Source: Bifidobacterium ramosum (GTDB taxonomy: Bacteria; Actinomycetota; Actinomycetes; Actinomycetales; Bifidobacteriaceae). Taken from it: a DNA stretch of 64,000 nucleotides. The stretch spans positions 124,001 to 188,000 of the forward strand of contig NZ_WBSM01000006.1 in NCBI RefSeq assembly GCF_009299505.1. The letters run 5' to 3'. Below are positions 1 to 8,868 of the stretch, one piece after another. Position 1 is the first letter of the stretch, and every line of letters starts with the position of its first letter. Under the pieces are notes generated by a model. It searched no databases. It saw only the letters and a program-made list of their open reading frames with translations, and was not told where the DNA came from. A program made the position numbers and the translations under genes.

Positions 1-949
1 CGTCGTTACGCCACGCCACGTGCGGGGTGAGGATGATGCCCGGAACGGTGCGCAGCGGATCATCCATCGGCAGCGGCTCACGTTCGTACACATCCAGCGC
101 TGCGCGGATGTCACCGCGCAGCAGTCGCGCCGTCAATGCGCCCGGTTCGATGATCTCCGCCCGCGCGGTGTTGACGAACAGCGTCCCCGGCCGCATCCGG
201 TTGAGCTGCGTCGCCGTCACGATGCCGGCCGTCGATTCCAGCAGCGGCAGATGCAGACTCACGATATCCGATCGCTCCATGAGATCGCCCATATCGTCGA
301 TCAACTCCACGCCGAGAGCATTCGCTACGGTCGGATCGACATGTGAGTTCCATGCGGCCACATGCATGCCGAAGCCGTTCGCGATCCGCGCCACCGTCTG
401 CCCGATGCCGCCGAATCCGACCAGTCCCAAGGTCTTGCCGTGCAGCGCATAGCCTTCCGCGCCGGTCCAGTCGCCGGCCTTCACCTCAGCATCCAGACGA
501 CCAACCTCGCGGGCCAGTTCCAAGATCAATGCGAACGTATGCTCCGCCACCGCATGATCGCCGTAATGCACGATATTGCACACGCGCACGTCGCGTTCGC
601 GGGTCTTCGTCATGTTGATGTAGCTCGCCACGCCCGTGCCGCCGAACGCAAAGCAGCGTACATGGCCGGTGCCGCCGTCGAAGCCGCAGAACCGGTTGAG
701 CATCGCATCGGGGATGTGGAAACCGATCACCATCACCGCGTCCGCGTCGGCGGTTCGCGCGAGCAGTGTCTCCTCGTCCGACGTGCGGTCCGTATACATG
801 CGCACGCGCGCGATGTCGTGCAGCATCGGCAGATTCGTGCGGAACGGTTCGATCATCGCGTCGAACACCGTCGGCATCACCACCAGCGGCAGGTCGGTGC
901 GGTCGGGTTGCGTTTCGATGATGTGCGGCATGGATTGCTGTTCGCTCAT
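1..949 (-). CDS. D-2-hydroxyacid dehydrogenase (3' end outside window)
   Basis: NAD-dependent D-isomer 2-hydroxyacid dehydrogenase; substrate not predictable. About 316 residues are visible, reading leftward off the window edge. The protein has the Rossmann glycine motif GFGGIGQ near residue 175. The usual catalytic positions are present: Arg in NTARAE, Glu in YEREP and His in TPHVAW just before the edge, so only the last few dozen residues are missing. The start ATG at 949 has no Shine-Dalgarno but has TACAGT (961-956) six nt upstream, so the mRNA is probably leaderless. It diverges from the HTH gene at 1132. A second, distinct family member lies at 4716. Confidence 0.85.
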   Translation of the reverse strand, partial: MSEQQSMPHIIETQPDRTDLPLVVMPTVFDAMIEPFRTNLPMLHDIARVRMYTDRTSDEETLLARTADADAVMVIGFHIPDAMLNRFCGFDGGTGHVRCFAFGGTGVASYINMTKTRERDVRVCNIVHYGDHAVAEHTFALILELAREVGRLDAEVKAGDWTGAEGYALHGKTLGLVGFGGIGQTVARIANGFGMHVAAWNSHVDPTVANALGVELIDDMGDLMERSDIVSLHLPLLESTAGIVTATQLNRMRPGTLFVNTARAEIIEPGALTARLLRGDIRAALDVYEREPLPMDDPLRTVPGIILTPHVAWRND

Positions 950-1027
950 GTCTTTACTGTAATGCGACATATCGAACGGCCGTCGACGCGCCGTATGGCG
1001 GAGGCGGTCTCTGCCTGACTATAGTAT

Positions 1028-1055
1028 GAAGGTAACTTCACATGAAGCGTGCTTC
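1028..1055. promoter_or_regulatory. paired palindromes, putative operator
   Basis: Two 12-bp perfect palindromes of the form GAAG-N4-CTTC (1028-1039 and 1044-1055), 16 bp centre to centre. They lie between the divergent dehydrogenase (949) and XRE regulator (1132) genes. A TATAGT at about 1020 overlaps the left side. The layout suits a dimeric repressor, possibly the neighbouring XRE protein; this is inference. Confidence 0.4.
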
Positions 1056-1131
1056 AGTTGGTAATCGAACGATGATCGCCGGTGACGTTGCGCAATGTCG
1101 CCGGCGGCATGACGGGAGGTGATGCGGGTCG

Positions 1132-1350
1132 ATGAAGACCAAGGTTCGTGAATACCGGAACCGGGCGGGCATGACGCAACAGGAGTTGGCGGATGCGGTG
1201 CATGTGTCGTCGCGCACGATCATCTCGATCGAGAAGGAGCAGTACAACCCCTCGCTCATGCTGGCCTACCGGTTAGCCAGGGTATTCGGCACGACCGTCG
1301 AAGACCTGTGCCTGCTCGAGGAAAACAGCCGTATCGAAGACGAAGGATGA
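1132..1350 (+). CDS. small XRE-family HTH regulator
   Basis: A 72-residue DNA-binding protein consisting of little more than one helix-turn-helix. It has the classical HTH_3 pattern: TQQELADAV as helix 2, then VSSRTIISIEKEQYNPSL as recognition helix and turn. It resembles the YozG-type regulators that pair with small membrane proteins. A GGGAGG lies at 1114-1119, somewhat far from the ATG. Its stop overlaps the start of the next gene (ATGA, 1347-1350), so the regulator and the membrane protein are translationally coupled. The paired palindromes at 1028-1055 may be its operator. Confidence 0.85.
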   Translation: MKTKVREYRNRAGMTQQELADAVHVSSRTIISIEKEQYNPSLMLAYRLARVFGTTVEDLCLLEENSRIEDEG

Positions 1351-1805
1351 CGATGATGACACGGAGAATACGAAGCCGTAAGGCGTTGCGTGCCGCGGTC
1401 TGCATGGCGTTGGCCGCGGTGTTGGAGCTCATCTTGGTCATGGGCGTCGATGACGGGGATTCCGGCCGGTATCCATGGTCGCCGGCGCTGCACTGGATCA
1501 CGTTCGTGATGTTCTTGCTCAGCGCGGCCATGTGGCTGTGCGCCGCCTATTCGGAGACGGCCGCAATCGCGTTTGGCGCCATGAAACCGGTGGATGAACG
1601 CGATCGGGAGATGCTGACCAAGGCGAACGCGAAGGCGCTGCAGGTGCTGGAGATCCTGATGCTGGCAGGATCGATGACCGCCCTGTTCGCCGGTCTCGGC
1701 ATGGACAGTCTCGTGCTGTCCGTCATCGGACTGACCGTACTGGTGTGCGGATGGCTTGCGCTCGCCCTGCAGGTCGGACTGGCATGGTGGTATCAGCGCT
1801 GTTGA
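1347..1805 (+). CDS. small four-helix membrane protein of unknown function
   Basis: A protein of 152 residues with four predicted membrane segments: near residues 15-35, 50-70, 108-125 and 130-150. Between helices 2 and 3 is a short charged cytoplasmic stretch containing PVDERDREML. I do not recognise a named function. Small membrane proteins coupled to YozG-like XRE regulators are common in Gram-positives. An upstream in-frame codon at 1308 exists, but the ATG at 1347 makes the usual 4-nt ATGA overlap with the regulator and is preferred. Confidence 0.7.
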   Translation: MTMMTRRIRSRKALRAAVCMALAAVLELILVMGVDDGDSGRYPWSPALHWITFVMFLLSAAMWLCAAYSETAAIAFGAMKPVDERDREMLTKANAKALQVLEILMLAGSMTALFAGLGMDSLVLSVIGLTVLVCGWLALALQVGLAWWYQRC

Positions 1806-1994
1806 GCTGCGAGACACGAGATCGATGAGATGCTGTCCGGTGGTGCATCCGCCATGCGGATACGCCGGGTGCGTCTGCCGTTCAATGCCGAAGGGCGCGT
1901 AATACCGGAGCTTGATGCATGTCAGTCGACACGTCATCGATCCGGCTTGTCATCTCCGGGTGTCATCGGTTCGGTCTGCTACTGGTTCGGTTCG

Positions 1995-2402
1995 TCACCA
2001 GTTTGGATTGACGGTTTGCATGGCCACGCCGTCGGTCATGACCTTGAAGCCGAAGCGCTCGTAGAACGATGCGTTTTTGCGTTCCTCCGGCATGACCTCG
2101 ACGTAGAAGAAGTCGCGGTACTTCTCCTGGATCATGCGCACCATGTGCCCGGCGATACCCTGCCCCTGATACTCGGGATCGACGAGCACGTAATGCATGT
2201 ACGCCAGCATCGCGCCGTCGTCTAGCGCGCGCACCAGACCGACCAGACGGTCGCCGTCCCATGCCGAGATCACTGTCGACGATCCTATCAGCGCCCGGTA
2301 GAGCTGATCCGGATATTCGCCGGAGACCCAGCCGACGGAGCGGAACAGCCGCTGGACCTGATCTTTGGTGAACGTGCGTTCCTCGGTATAGGTGATGGTC
2401 AT
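1995..2402 (-). CDS. GNAT family N-acetyltransferase
   Basis: A protein of 135 residues with the GNAT core. The acetyl-CoA pyrophosphate loop is VDPEYQGQGIAGHMV (Q/RxxGxG/A type) at about residues 73-87. Near the C-terminus comes FYERFGFK, the usual beta-bulge tail of the family. Substrate unknown. The start at 2402 follows AAGGAG at good spacing; the longer reading to 2486 lacks support. It is a monocistronic gene on the minus strand facing the XRE pair, with about 190 bp between them and nothing striking there. Confidence 0.85.
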   Translation of the reverse strand: MTITYTEERTFTKDQVQRLFRSVGWVSGEYPDQLYRALIGSSTVISAWDGDRLVGLVRALDDGAMLAYMHYVLVDPEYQGQGIAGHMVRMIQEKYRDFFYVEVMPEERKNASFYERFGFKVMTDGVAMQTVNPNW

Positions 2403-2541
2403 GGCTGGCTCCTTGTCTTCGATAGGCGAATGTGCCGTGGCGGTGCCGATCGCATGCGGCCAATGGATGGTCGCGTGCGATCGCATGTGATCGCACGCGA
2501 CCCCTATGCCCGCCTATCGTATGGTATGGGCGATCGTGTGA

Positions 2542-3156
2542 TCAGATATCGTCCGGAATGCGACGGTCGCGCCAGTAGTATTCGCGGTCGTGGTCGTTGA
2601 TCTCGCGCACCACGTGGCATGGTGTGCCGAAGGCGACGGCGTCCGCCGGGATGTCCTTGGTCACGAGGCTGCATGCGCCGATCACCGCGTTGTCGCCGAT
2701 CGTCACGCCGGGTAGCACGGTCACGTTCGCGCCGATCCACACGTTGCGGCCGATATGGATCGGCTCGGAGAACTGGGCGACGCGTTCGCGCAGATCCGGG
2801 CGGATCGGATGACCGGTGGTCACCAGCGTGACATTCGGACCGATCATCGTGTGATCGCCGATGAAGATTTCGCCGTCGTCCACCAGCGTCAGGTTGAAGT
2901 TCGCGTAGGCGTGCGCGCCCCAATGCGTGCCACATCCCCAATTCGCATGCACCGGAAGCTCCACGTACGCCCCCTCGCCGAATTCGGCGAAGAACGCATG
3001 CAAGAGTTCGGCACGCCGCGGATCGCCGGGCATGGTGGCGTTGAGCTCCTGTTGGAGCCGCATTTGCTTCTGCTGCGCCGCGCCCATTTCGGGGTCATCG
3101 CAGAAATAGATGCCGGGGGAGTGCATCAGGTCCAGTACGCGCTGGGGAACGGTCAT
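2542..3156 (-). CDS. sugar O-acetyltransferase (maltose/galactoside acetyltransferase type)
   Basis: A protein of 204 residues. An N-terminal Mac-type helical domain (residues 1-70) is followed by a left-handed beta-helix of hexapeptide repeats, including IGRNVWIGANVTVLPGVTIG and DNAVIGACSLV. The catalytic His is expected in TTGHPI near residue 115. The family transfers acetyl groups from acetyl-CoA to the 6-OH of sugars, giving a role in sugar detoxification or efflux. GAGGTGA precedes the ATG. It is divergent from the SPFH gene. Confidence 0.9.
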   Translation of the reverse strand: MTVPQRVLDLMHSPGIYFCDDPEMGAAQQKQMRLQQELNATMPGDPRRAELLHAFFAEFGEGAYVELPVHANWGCGTHWGAHAYANFNLTLVDDGEIFIGDHTMIGPNVTLVTTGHPIRPDLRERVAQFSEPIHIGRNVWIGANVTVLPGVTIGDNAVIGACSLVTKDIPADAVAFGTPCHVVREINDHDREYYWRDRRIPDDI

Positions 3157-3409
3157 CGGTCACCTCGTCGTTGGTCGTAGTTGCGTTGCCGCCGTCCGGC
3201 CTCGTCGTCCGGTCGATGGCATCGTTGCCAGCATAGTGGGTGATGTCAACCGTCGTTATCATAACAGCGTTGCAGGTGATGCTGGCGCGCCGCGGACGAT
3301 CACGGTACGCACCCGTCCACGAGGCCGGGCGATTCGCGACGGCGGCTGATACGATGGGAACCGTGAGCCGGCGCTGAAGACGGTGCCGGCCGGCAAGGAA
3401 GGGGACATC

Positions 3410-4360
3410 ATGCCTTTTGATTTCACGGGGCCGATCATCACGGTCGTGGTACTGGTCGTCGTCATCGCCCTGCTGAGTGCGGCGATCTTCGTCGTGCCGC
3501 AACAGCAGGCGTACATCATCGAACGGTTCGGCAAATTCCACAAGGTGCAGTTCGCCGGCATCCATGCGCGCATCCCGTTCGTGGACCGCATCGCCACCAA
3601 GACCAACATGCGCGTCAGCCAGCTCAACGTGCAGCTCGAAACCAAGACGCTCGACAACGTGTTCGTCACCGTGGTCGCCTCCACGCAGTTCCGCGTGAAC
3701 GCCGAGAACGTGGCCACCGCATACTACGAGCTGCGCGATCCGGCCGGCCAGCTGCGCTCCTACATGGAGGATGCGCTGCGTTCCGCGATCCCGGCGCTCA
3801 CCCTCGACGACGCGTTCGCCCGCAAGGACGACGTGGCGTTCGACGTGCAGAAGACCGTCGGCAACGAGATGGCACGCTTCGGCTTCACCGTCGTCAAGAC
3901 CCTGATCACCGCCATCGACCCGTCGCCGCAGGTCAAGAACGCGATGGATTCGATCAACGCCGCCCAGCGCGAGAAGGAGGCCACGCGCCAGCGCGCCGAG
4001 GCACAGCGCATCCAGATCGAGACGCAGGCCGCCGCCGAAGCCGAAAAGACCCGTCTGCAGGGCGAGGGCCAGGCCAATTACCGCCGCGAGATCGCCAACG
4101 GCATCGTCGACCAGATCAAGTCGCTGCAGGCCGTGGGCATGAACATCAACGACGTGAACAATGTCGTGCTGTTCAACCAGTACCTCGACGTGATGCGTTC
4201 CCTCTCCGAATCAAAGAACGCGAAGACCGTCGTGCTGCCGAGCGCCACGCCCGGCGGCTACGAGGCACTCTACCGCCAGATCACCGAGGCGATGCTCACC
4301 GCCAACGAAACCAAGGCCGACGGCGATGCGCCGTCCGGAGTGACTTCCGCCGCGAAGTAG
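3410..4360 (+). CDS. SPFH/stomatin-prohibitin family membrane protein
   Basis: A protein of 316 residues. One N-terminal membrane helix (about residues 5-30) precedes an SPFH domain beginning VPQQQAYIIERFGKF. A long Ala/Glu/Arg/Gln-rich coiled coil (about residues 180-230) and a short hydrophilic tail follow. Bacterial stomatins of this kind (often annotated HflC/QmcA-like) oligomerise on the membrane and organise proteases or lipid domains. The ATG at 3410 follows AAGGAAGGGG; the GTG nine codons upstream does not have this and is rejected. A strong hairpin (4387-4424) follows the stop. No NfeD partner is adjacent. Confidence 0.9.
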   Translation: MPFDFTGPIITVVVLVVVIALLSAAIFVVPQQQAYIIERFGKFHKVQFAGIHARIPFVDRIATKTNMRVSQLNVQLETKTLDNVFVTVVASTQFRVNAENVATAYYELRDPAGQLRSYMEDALRSAIPALTLDDAFARKDDVAFDVQKTVGNEMARFGFTVVKTLITAIDPSPQVKNAMDSINAAQREKEATRQRAEAQRIQIETQAAAEAEKTRLQGEGQANYRREIANGIVDQIKSLQAVGMNINDVNNVVLFNQYLDVMRSLSESKNAKTVVLPSATPGGYEALYRQITEAMLTANETKADGDAPSGVTSAAK

Positions 4361-4386
4361 CCGTCCTGCCGCACGACGGTGCGACC

Positions 4387-4424
4387 AAGGCCGCGATCCC
4401 GCGCAACACCGGGATCGCGGCCTT
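4387..4424 (+). terminator. intrinsic terminator after SPFH gene
   Basis: Perfect 15-bp inverted repeat, AAGGCCGCGATCCCG and its complement, around an 8-nt loop. It starts 27 nt after the stop and is followed by a short T-containing tract. Confidence 0.75.
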
Positions 4425-4451
4425 TCCTATTTGCTGTCTGCTGCACTCGTC

Positions 4452-4627
4452 AAACGACCGTAACTCAGCATCATCGGCGGTCTTTCATTGAGTTGCGGCC
4501 GTTTTTGTGCCGGAAAACGACCGTAACTCAATAGGAGAGTCGCAATACTGTTGCGTTACGGTCGTATCGGCCTCGGGAAACGGCCGTAACTCAACATGAA
4601 GGACGTGTAGTTGTTGAGTTACGGCCG
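4452..4627. repeat. F2 palindrome array: three hairpins, 63-bp period
   Basis: Three hairpins whose left arms (AAACGRCCGTAACTCA) begin at 4452, 4515 and 4578, exactly 63 bp apart. The right arms are TGAGTTGCGGCCGTTT, TTGCGTTACGGTCGT and TGTTGAGTTACGGCCG. The third hairpin has a perfect 16-bp stem and the first two carry one or two mismatches. The array fills most of the 355-bp gap between the SPFH terminator and the dehydrogenase at 4716; the rest of the gap holds that gene's TACAAT box at 4703. Confidence 0.85.
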
Positions 4628-4702
4628 GACTGCGGTCGGTGCGTGATGCTGAACGAGCGTGACTCCGCCAGACGGGTACGGCGGAATACGTATGCCGCGG
4701 CC

Positions 4703-4708
4703 TACAAT
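4703..4708 (+). promoter_or_regulatory. -10 box of a leaderless transcript
   Basis: TACAAT located 7 nt before the ATG at 4716, with no ribosome-binding site between. This places transcription start at or next to the start codon. Confidence 0.55.
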
Positions 4709-4715
4709 GGGCCGT

Positions 4716-5690
4716 ATGAGCAAGACGATCATCAACTGCCTGCCGCTGACCGACGAGGAGCTGCGGGCGTTTTACGATGCGGTCGCAGGCACCGGCGTGC
4801 GTCAGGAATTCGCGGGCGTCGCCGCCCAACGCGGCATGATGGGCTGGAAGGCCATCGTACCGGCCGAACTCAGGGAAAGTGCCACGGCCGTGATCGGCAA
4901 CATTCCGCCCGACGAATGCGCGCAGTACCCGCATCTCGAATGGCTGCAGACCTGGAGCGCTGGCGTCGATCGGTACCTCGCGCCCGGCGTGCTGGGGGAG
5001 CGAACGCAGGTCACGAACGCGACTGGCGCGTACGGCCAGACCGTCGCCGAGCATCTGTTCGCGATGATGTGGTCGCTGATGAGGAACATCCCCATGTACG
5101 CGCGCCAGCAGACCGAGCGGCGATGGCACGACCTCGGGGCCGCGCTGAGCCCGGCCGGGGCGACGGTGCTCGTGATCGGCACCGGCGACATCGGCTCGCA
5201 TTTCGCGACATTGTGCAAGGCGGTCGGCGCGCATACGGTCGGCGTGCGCCGTGACACAACCCGTCCGGCGGACGGCATCGACGAGATGCACGGATTCGAC
5301 GAGCTCGACACCCTGCTGCCCGCCGCCGACGTGGTGGCGATGGCCGTGCCGGCCACGGCGGACACGTATCATCTCATCGACGGACAGCGCCTGACGCTCA
5401 TGAAATCCACGGCTATCCTGCTCAACGCCGGCCGCGGCACCGCCATCGACCCGCGTGCGCTCGCCCGCGCCCTGTCCGAAGACCAGCTGCACGGCGTCGG
5501 CCTTGACGTGACCGAACCTGAGCCGCTGCCCGCCGACAGCCCGTTATGGGCCGAACCGCACTGCCTGATCACCCCGCACGTCGCCGGTGGCAACCATCTG
5601 GCCGTCACGGAGGATCGCATCATCGCGATCGCGCTCGACAACGTACGGCGCTATGCGCATGGCGAGGCGCTCGCCAACCGACGTCGGTAG
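4716..5690 (+). CDS. D-2-hydroxyacid dehydrogenase
   Basis: A protein of 324 residues oxidising or reducing D-2-hydroxyacids with NAD(H); substrate unknown. The N-terminal substrate-binding lobe is followed by a Rossmann fold with VIGTGDIGSHF. The catalytic Arg lies in NAGRGTA, Glu in VTEPEPLP and His in TPHVAGG. The ATG at 4716 is chosen because TACAAT lies 7 nt upstream (leaderless style) and the protein then begins MSKTIINCLPL like its relatives. Upstream sits the three-unit F2 palindrome array. The acylphosphatase starts 13 nt downstream and is probably cotranscribed. Confidence 0.88.
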   Translation: MSKTIINCLPLTDEELRAFYDAVAGTGVRQEFAGVAAQRGMMGWKAIVPAELRESATAVIGNIPPDECAQYPHLEWLQTWSAGVDRYLAPGVLGERTQVTNATGAYGQTVAEHLFAMMWSLMRNIPMYARQQTERRWHDLGAALSPAGATVLVIGTGDIGSHFATLCKAVGAHTVGVRRDTTRPADGIDEMHGFDELDTLLPAADVVAMAVPATADTYHLIDGQRLTLMKSTAILLNAGRGTAIDPRALARALSEDQLHGVGLDVTEPEPLPADSPLWAEPHCLITPHVAGGNHLAVTEDRIIAIALDNVRRYAHGEALANRRR

Positions 5691-5703
5691 AGGCTGGTGA
5701 AGC

Positions 5704-6006
5704 ATGACCGATACCGATGAGACGACCATGATCCGCATCCATGCCGTCGTCACCGGCATGGTGCAGGGTGTGGGATTCCGGTACTCCGCGGTCGAACAGG
5801 CGCGCAGACTCGGCGTGGGCGGCTGGGTGCGCAACCGACTCGATGGCTCGGTCGAGGTCGAGGCACAGGGGAGCGCGGCCGCGCTCGCCCAGTTCATCTC
5901 GTGGCTTAAGGTCGGCCCGCGGTGGTCGCAGGTCGAGCATGTCGCGGTGACGGGGATTCCCGTTGAACCGGAGCGTGGCGCGTTCGGCGTCCGTGCCGAT
6001 CGCTAG
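5704..6006 (+). CDS. acyP: acylphosphatase
   Basis: A 100-residue enzyme hydrolysing the carboxyl-phosphate bond of acyl phosphates. It shows the family signature: VTGMVQGVGFRYS, with the catalytic Arg in GFR, and GWVRNRLDGSVEVEAQG, with the catalytic Asn in VRN. Slightly longer than the usual 90-95 residues because of an acidic N-terminal extension; an internal ATG nine codons in would give the standard length. It follows the dehydrogenase by 13 nt and ends at a hairpin. Confidence 0.92.
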   Translation: MTDTDETTMIRIHAVVTGMVQGVGFRYSAVEQARRLGVGGWVRNRLDGSVEVEAQGSAAALAQFISWLKVGPRWSQVEHVAVTGIPVEPERGAFGVRADR

Positions 6007-6012
6007 CTGGTG

Positions 6013-6049
6013 TGCTCCCCTCGGTCGGCGAAGTCGACTGAGGGGAGCA
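6013..6049. terminator. bidirectional terminator-like hairpin
   Basis: TGCTCCCCTC paired with GAGGGGAGCA, with a further GTCG/CGAC inside the loop, between the convergent acyP and patatin genes. There is no long T-run on either side. Confidence 0.6.
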
Positions 6050-6069
6050 ATGGGACGACGCCCCGCGCA

Positions 6070-6960
6070 TCACCCCGCCAAAAACGCCGGAATCGCCTCG
6101 GCTGCTGCATATCCAGCGCGATACATGCGCTCCAGCCCCTCGAACGACTTGCTCAGCGTCGACAATCCGTACAGGCTCTCCGGCGCGAGGATCAGCACGC
6201 GGCCGTCCTGCTCGTACTCCTTGGCCAGCGCCACCTCGTCGTTGTACGTCTTGTAGCGTTCCAGCAGCCGTTCCGCCGCAGCCGGATATGAGTGCCGCAG
6301 AATGCGCGCCGGCGCGATGTCCTTCTTCTGCTCGCGCAGCACGTCCTTCAGTCGGGTCAGCACCAGCACCACGCGGTCGTAGCCGTCGTCCAAGGCCTTC
6401 TGCACCGGCACCGGGTCGGCGATGCCGCCGTCAAAATACGGCACCCCGTCGATCACATACGGCTCGCACGCCACCGGCACCGCACTCGACGCCTTCATGA
6501 TGTCGAAGTCGTCGTAATGCACGTCCGACTTGTCGAAGTACTTGGCCGACCCATCTCGCGCGTCGCACGCGACCACGGTGAACCCGGTCGGGTTCGCCTC
6601 GAACGCCGCGTAATCGACTGGATACTCGCCGTCGTGGTTGCTCAGCGTGCCGTACACGTAGTCGAGGTTCGCGAAATTGTGGTTCCTCACGAACGAGTCG
6701 AAGCTCGCGTATTCCTTGCGGAACGCGTATTCCGTGTAGAACTTGTGGTTGCGGCCGTGCTGGCGCGCGATGAACGACACCATGTTCGCGCTGCCCGCGG
6801 AAACGCCGTAGCAGTGGTCGAAGTCGATGCCGTCCTCCTGGCACCGGTCCATCACGCCCGCGCCGAAGATCGCGCGGAATCCGCCGCCCACGTCGATCAG
6901 CGCCGTCCGGTGTCGCGGTGCCGTCGCCTGCATGTCAGCCGTGTCAGCCGTATCAGTCAT
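6070..6960 (-). CDS. patatin-like phospholipase
   Basis: A protein of 296 residues with the patatin Ser-Asp dyad. The oxyanion-hole stretch is GGGFRAIFGAG, the nucleophile elbow GVSAG and the DGG aspartate FDGGIADPVP. No signal peptide is seen, so it is probably a cytoplasmic lipid acyl hydrolase, like the YjjU-type bacterial patatins. The ATG at 6960 is preferred; the frame continues to a TTG at 6972, but that adds only four residues. It is convergent with acyP, and murI lies downstream of its 5' end in the same orientation. Confidence 0.88.
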   Translation of the reverse strand: MTDTADTADMQATAPRHRTALIDVGGGFRAIFGAGVMDRCQEDGIDFDHCYGVSAGSANMVSFIARQHGRNHKFYTEYAFRKEYASFDSFVRNHNFANLDYVYGTLSNHDGEYPVDYAAFEANPTGFTVVACDARDGSAKYFDKSDVHYDDFDIMKASSAVPVACEPYVIDGVPYFDGGIADPVPVQKALDDGYDRVVLVLTRLKDVLREQKKDIAPARILRHSYPAAAERLLERYKTYNDEVALAKEYEQDGRVLILAPESLYGLSTLSKSFEGLERMYRAGYAAAEAIPAFLAG

Positions 6961-7031
6961 ACCAACCCCCAATCCGCCGTATGTCTCGCCTGAGCTTACG
7001 TGCCCAGCCGGGACAAACCGGCGGCGTCCGG

Positions 7032-7823
7032 TCAGGAATGCAACAGTTCGCGCGACAATGTCGCAATGCGCGCGCTCGGATCGGAGTTGGCGAGTTCCAC
7101 GCCGCCGTCCGCATCCTCGGGTGCGAGTTTGCCCAACGACTCGAGCACGACGCCGAGATGCCGCACCGTGCCTTCGTTGCCGTCGATGATCGCGGTCGCA
7201 TCGGGCAGCAGCTCGCGGAAATAGTCGCGATAGAACACGAAATGCGTGCAGCCGAGCACCACCGCATCGATCGAGTCGAGATCGTACTGGTCGAAATAGC
7301 CGTGCAGCGTGCGCATCACGAGATCATGGTCGCCCAGCCGGCCGTGCTCGACGATCTCCACCAAACCCGGGCACGGCTCGGGGAAGATCGTATTCTCGGA
7401 TTTGAACCGGTCCATGAGCGCGGCGAACTTGTGCTCGCGTAACGTCAGCGGCGTCGCGGCGACGATCACCCGCTGCGGCGTGTGCGTGCCGTCCGCACGG
7501 TCGCCGCGGTCGCACGCCACCTTCAGCGCCGGTTCCATGCCGATGATCGGCATGTCGTAGTGGTCGCGCAGATCGTTCACCGCCGCCGACGTCGCCGTAT
7601 TGCACGCGATCACCACCGCCTTGACGCCCTGCCGCACGAACCGTTCCACGATCGCGAAACTCAAGGCCCGCACCTGCTCCGGCGTCTTCGTGCCGTACGG
7701 CGCGTTCGCCGAATCGCCGAAGTACAACACCCGCTCGTGCGGCATGTCATGCGCGATCTGACGCGCCACCGAAATGCCGCCCAACCCGGAATCGAACACG
7801 CCGATCGGTGCCGTCGAAGCCAT
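7032..7823 (-). CDS. murI: glutamate racemase
   Basis: A 263-residue cofactor-independent racemase making D-glutamate for peptidoglycan. The N-terminal [10 protein letters not shown] is typical. The two catalytic cysteines are in VIACNTATS and VLGCTHF. GGGAGG lies ahead of the ATG at 7823. A much longer open frame continues upstream to 8696, but this is only the antisense of dapF. It diverges from dapF, so two amino-acid racemase/epimerase genes for cell-wall precursors share one 79-bp promoter region. Confidence 0.95.
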   Translation of the reverse strand: MASTAPIGVFDSGLGGISVARQIAHDMPHERVLYFGDSANAPYGTKTPEQVRALSFAIVERFVRQGVKAVVIACNTATSAAVNDLRDHYDMPIIGMEPALKVACDRGDRADGTHTPQRVIVAATPLTLREHKFAALMDRFKSENTIFPEPCPGLVEIVEHGRLGDHDLVMRTLHGYFDQYDLDSIDAVVLGCTHFVFYRDYFRELLPDATAIIDGNEGTVRHLGVVLESLGKLAPEDADGGVELANSDPSARIATLSRELLHS

Positions 7824-7902
7824 GCCGTTGCCTCCCCGAGAAACCAAGATATGTGGACGTTCACTAGAGTACTCCGCACGACCCGCGCTAGAGTAACGGT
7901 CA

Positions 7903-8801
7903 TGAGCATTCCGCAGGTTGTCTACAAAGCCCACGCCACGGGCAACGATTTCGTCGTCTACGCCGATCCGACCGGCGACTACGAACCCACGCCGGACGAG
8001 ATACGGTTCCTGTGCGACCGTCACTTCGGCATCGGCGGCGACGGGCTGATCCGTCTCGCGCATCCGGACGACGTGTCCGATCTGACCGCCGAACAGGTCG
8101 CCGAAGCCGCGGCCGGCGGTGCCGAGTGGTTCATGGACTACCGCAACGCGGACGGCAGCCTGGCCGAGATGTGCGGCAACGGCACACGCGCGACCGCGCT
8201 GTTCGCACAGCGGCAGGGCTACGCCGAACCGGCCGGCGGTGCGCCGTTCAGGCTCGGCACCCGCGCCGGCGTGAAGACGCTCACCTCGCTGGGTGAGGTG
8301 GCCGGATTCGGCAGGGACGTGTTCCAGGTGGACATGGGCGCGTGGAAGCGCGGTGAGACGGACGCGTTCGGAGTGACGATTCCCGGCACGGACGGTTCGG
8401 CGCGCGGCACGTTCGTGGACATGGGCAATCCGCATGTGGTGGCGGTGATCGAGGATTCGTTCGCGACGCTGCCGCCGGTCGAACAGTTGGATTTGGTGAC
8501 GAAACCGGAGGTGAGCCCGGCGCTTGAATCCGACCAGAACGTCGAGTTCGTGCGTATCGATGACATGGATGAGACGGCGGACGCCGGCGAGGCGACGATG
8601 CGCGTGAACGAGCGCGGCTGCGGCGAGACGCTGTCGTGCGGCACCGGCCTGTGCGCGACCGGCGTGACGCTGCGTGCGAAGACCGGCATCGGCCACTGGA
8701 CGATCACCGTGCGCGGCGGCACGCTGCGTGTCGACGTGACCGACGACGATGTCACGCTCACCGGTTCGGCGACGCTCGTCGGCCGTATCGAACTGCTGTA
8801 G
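7903..8801 (+). CDS. dapF: diaminopimelate epimerase
   Basis: A 298-residue enzyme converting LL- to meso-diaminopimelate for lysine and peptidoglycan. The N-terminus [12 protein letters not shown] and the motif [10 protein letters not shown] are family hallmarks. The two catalytic cysteines lie in EMCGNGTR and LSCGTGLCA. The start ATG at 7903 has TAGAGT 7 nt upstream and no Shine-Dalgarno (leaderless). The frame is open further upstream, but that is antisense to murI. The gene ends in a 10-bp tandem repeat whose first base is the last base of the stop codon. Confidence 0.95.
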
Positions 8802-8840
8802 TCGTATGTAGTCGTATGTAGTCGTATGTAGTCGTATGTG
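8801..8840. repeat. 10-bp tandem repeat, four units
   Basis: GTCGTATGTA repeated four times (last unit ends TG), starting at the last base of the dapF stop codon. Perfect units suggest recent slippage. Confidence 0.95.
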
Positions 8841-8868
8841 TCATCGTCGTCTGCGTACATACGATCTG

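Noticed and set aside
362..1018. Plus-strand frame of 218 codons at the left edge
   Set aside because: Antisense of the D-2-hydroxyacid dehydrogenase, which has all family motifs on the minus strand.
7032..8696. A 554-codon minus-strand frame
   Set aside because: Its upstream half is the exact antisense of dapF; only the murI part (from ATG 7823, with ribosome site) shows protein-family motifs.
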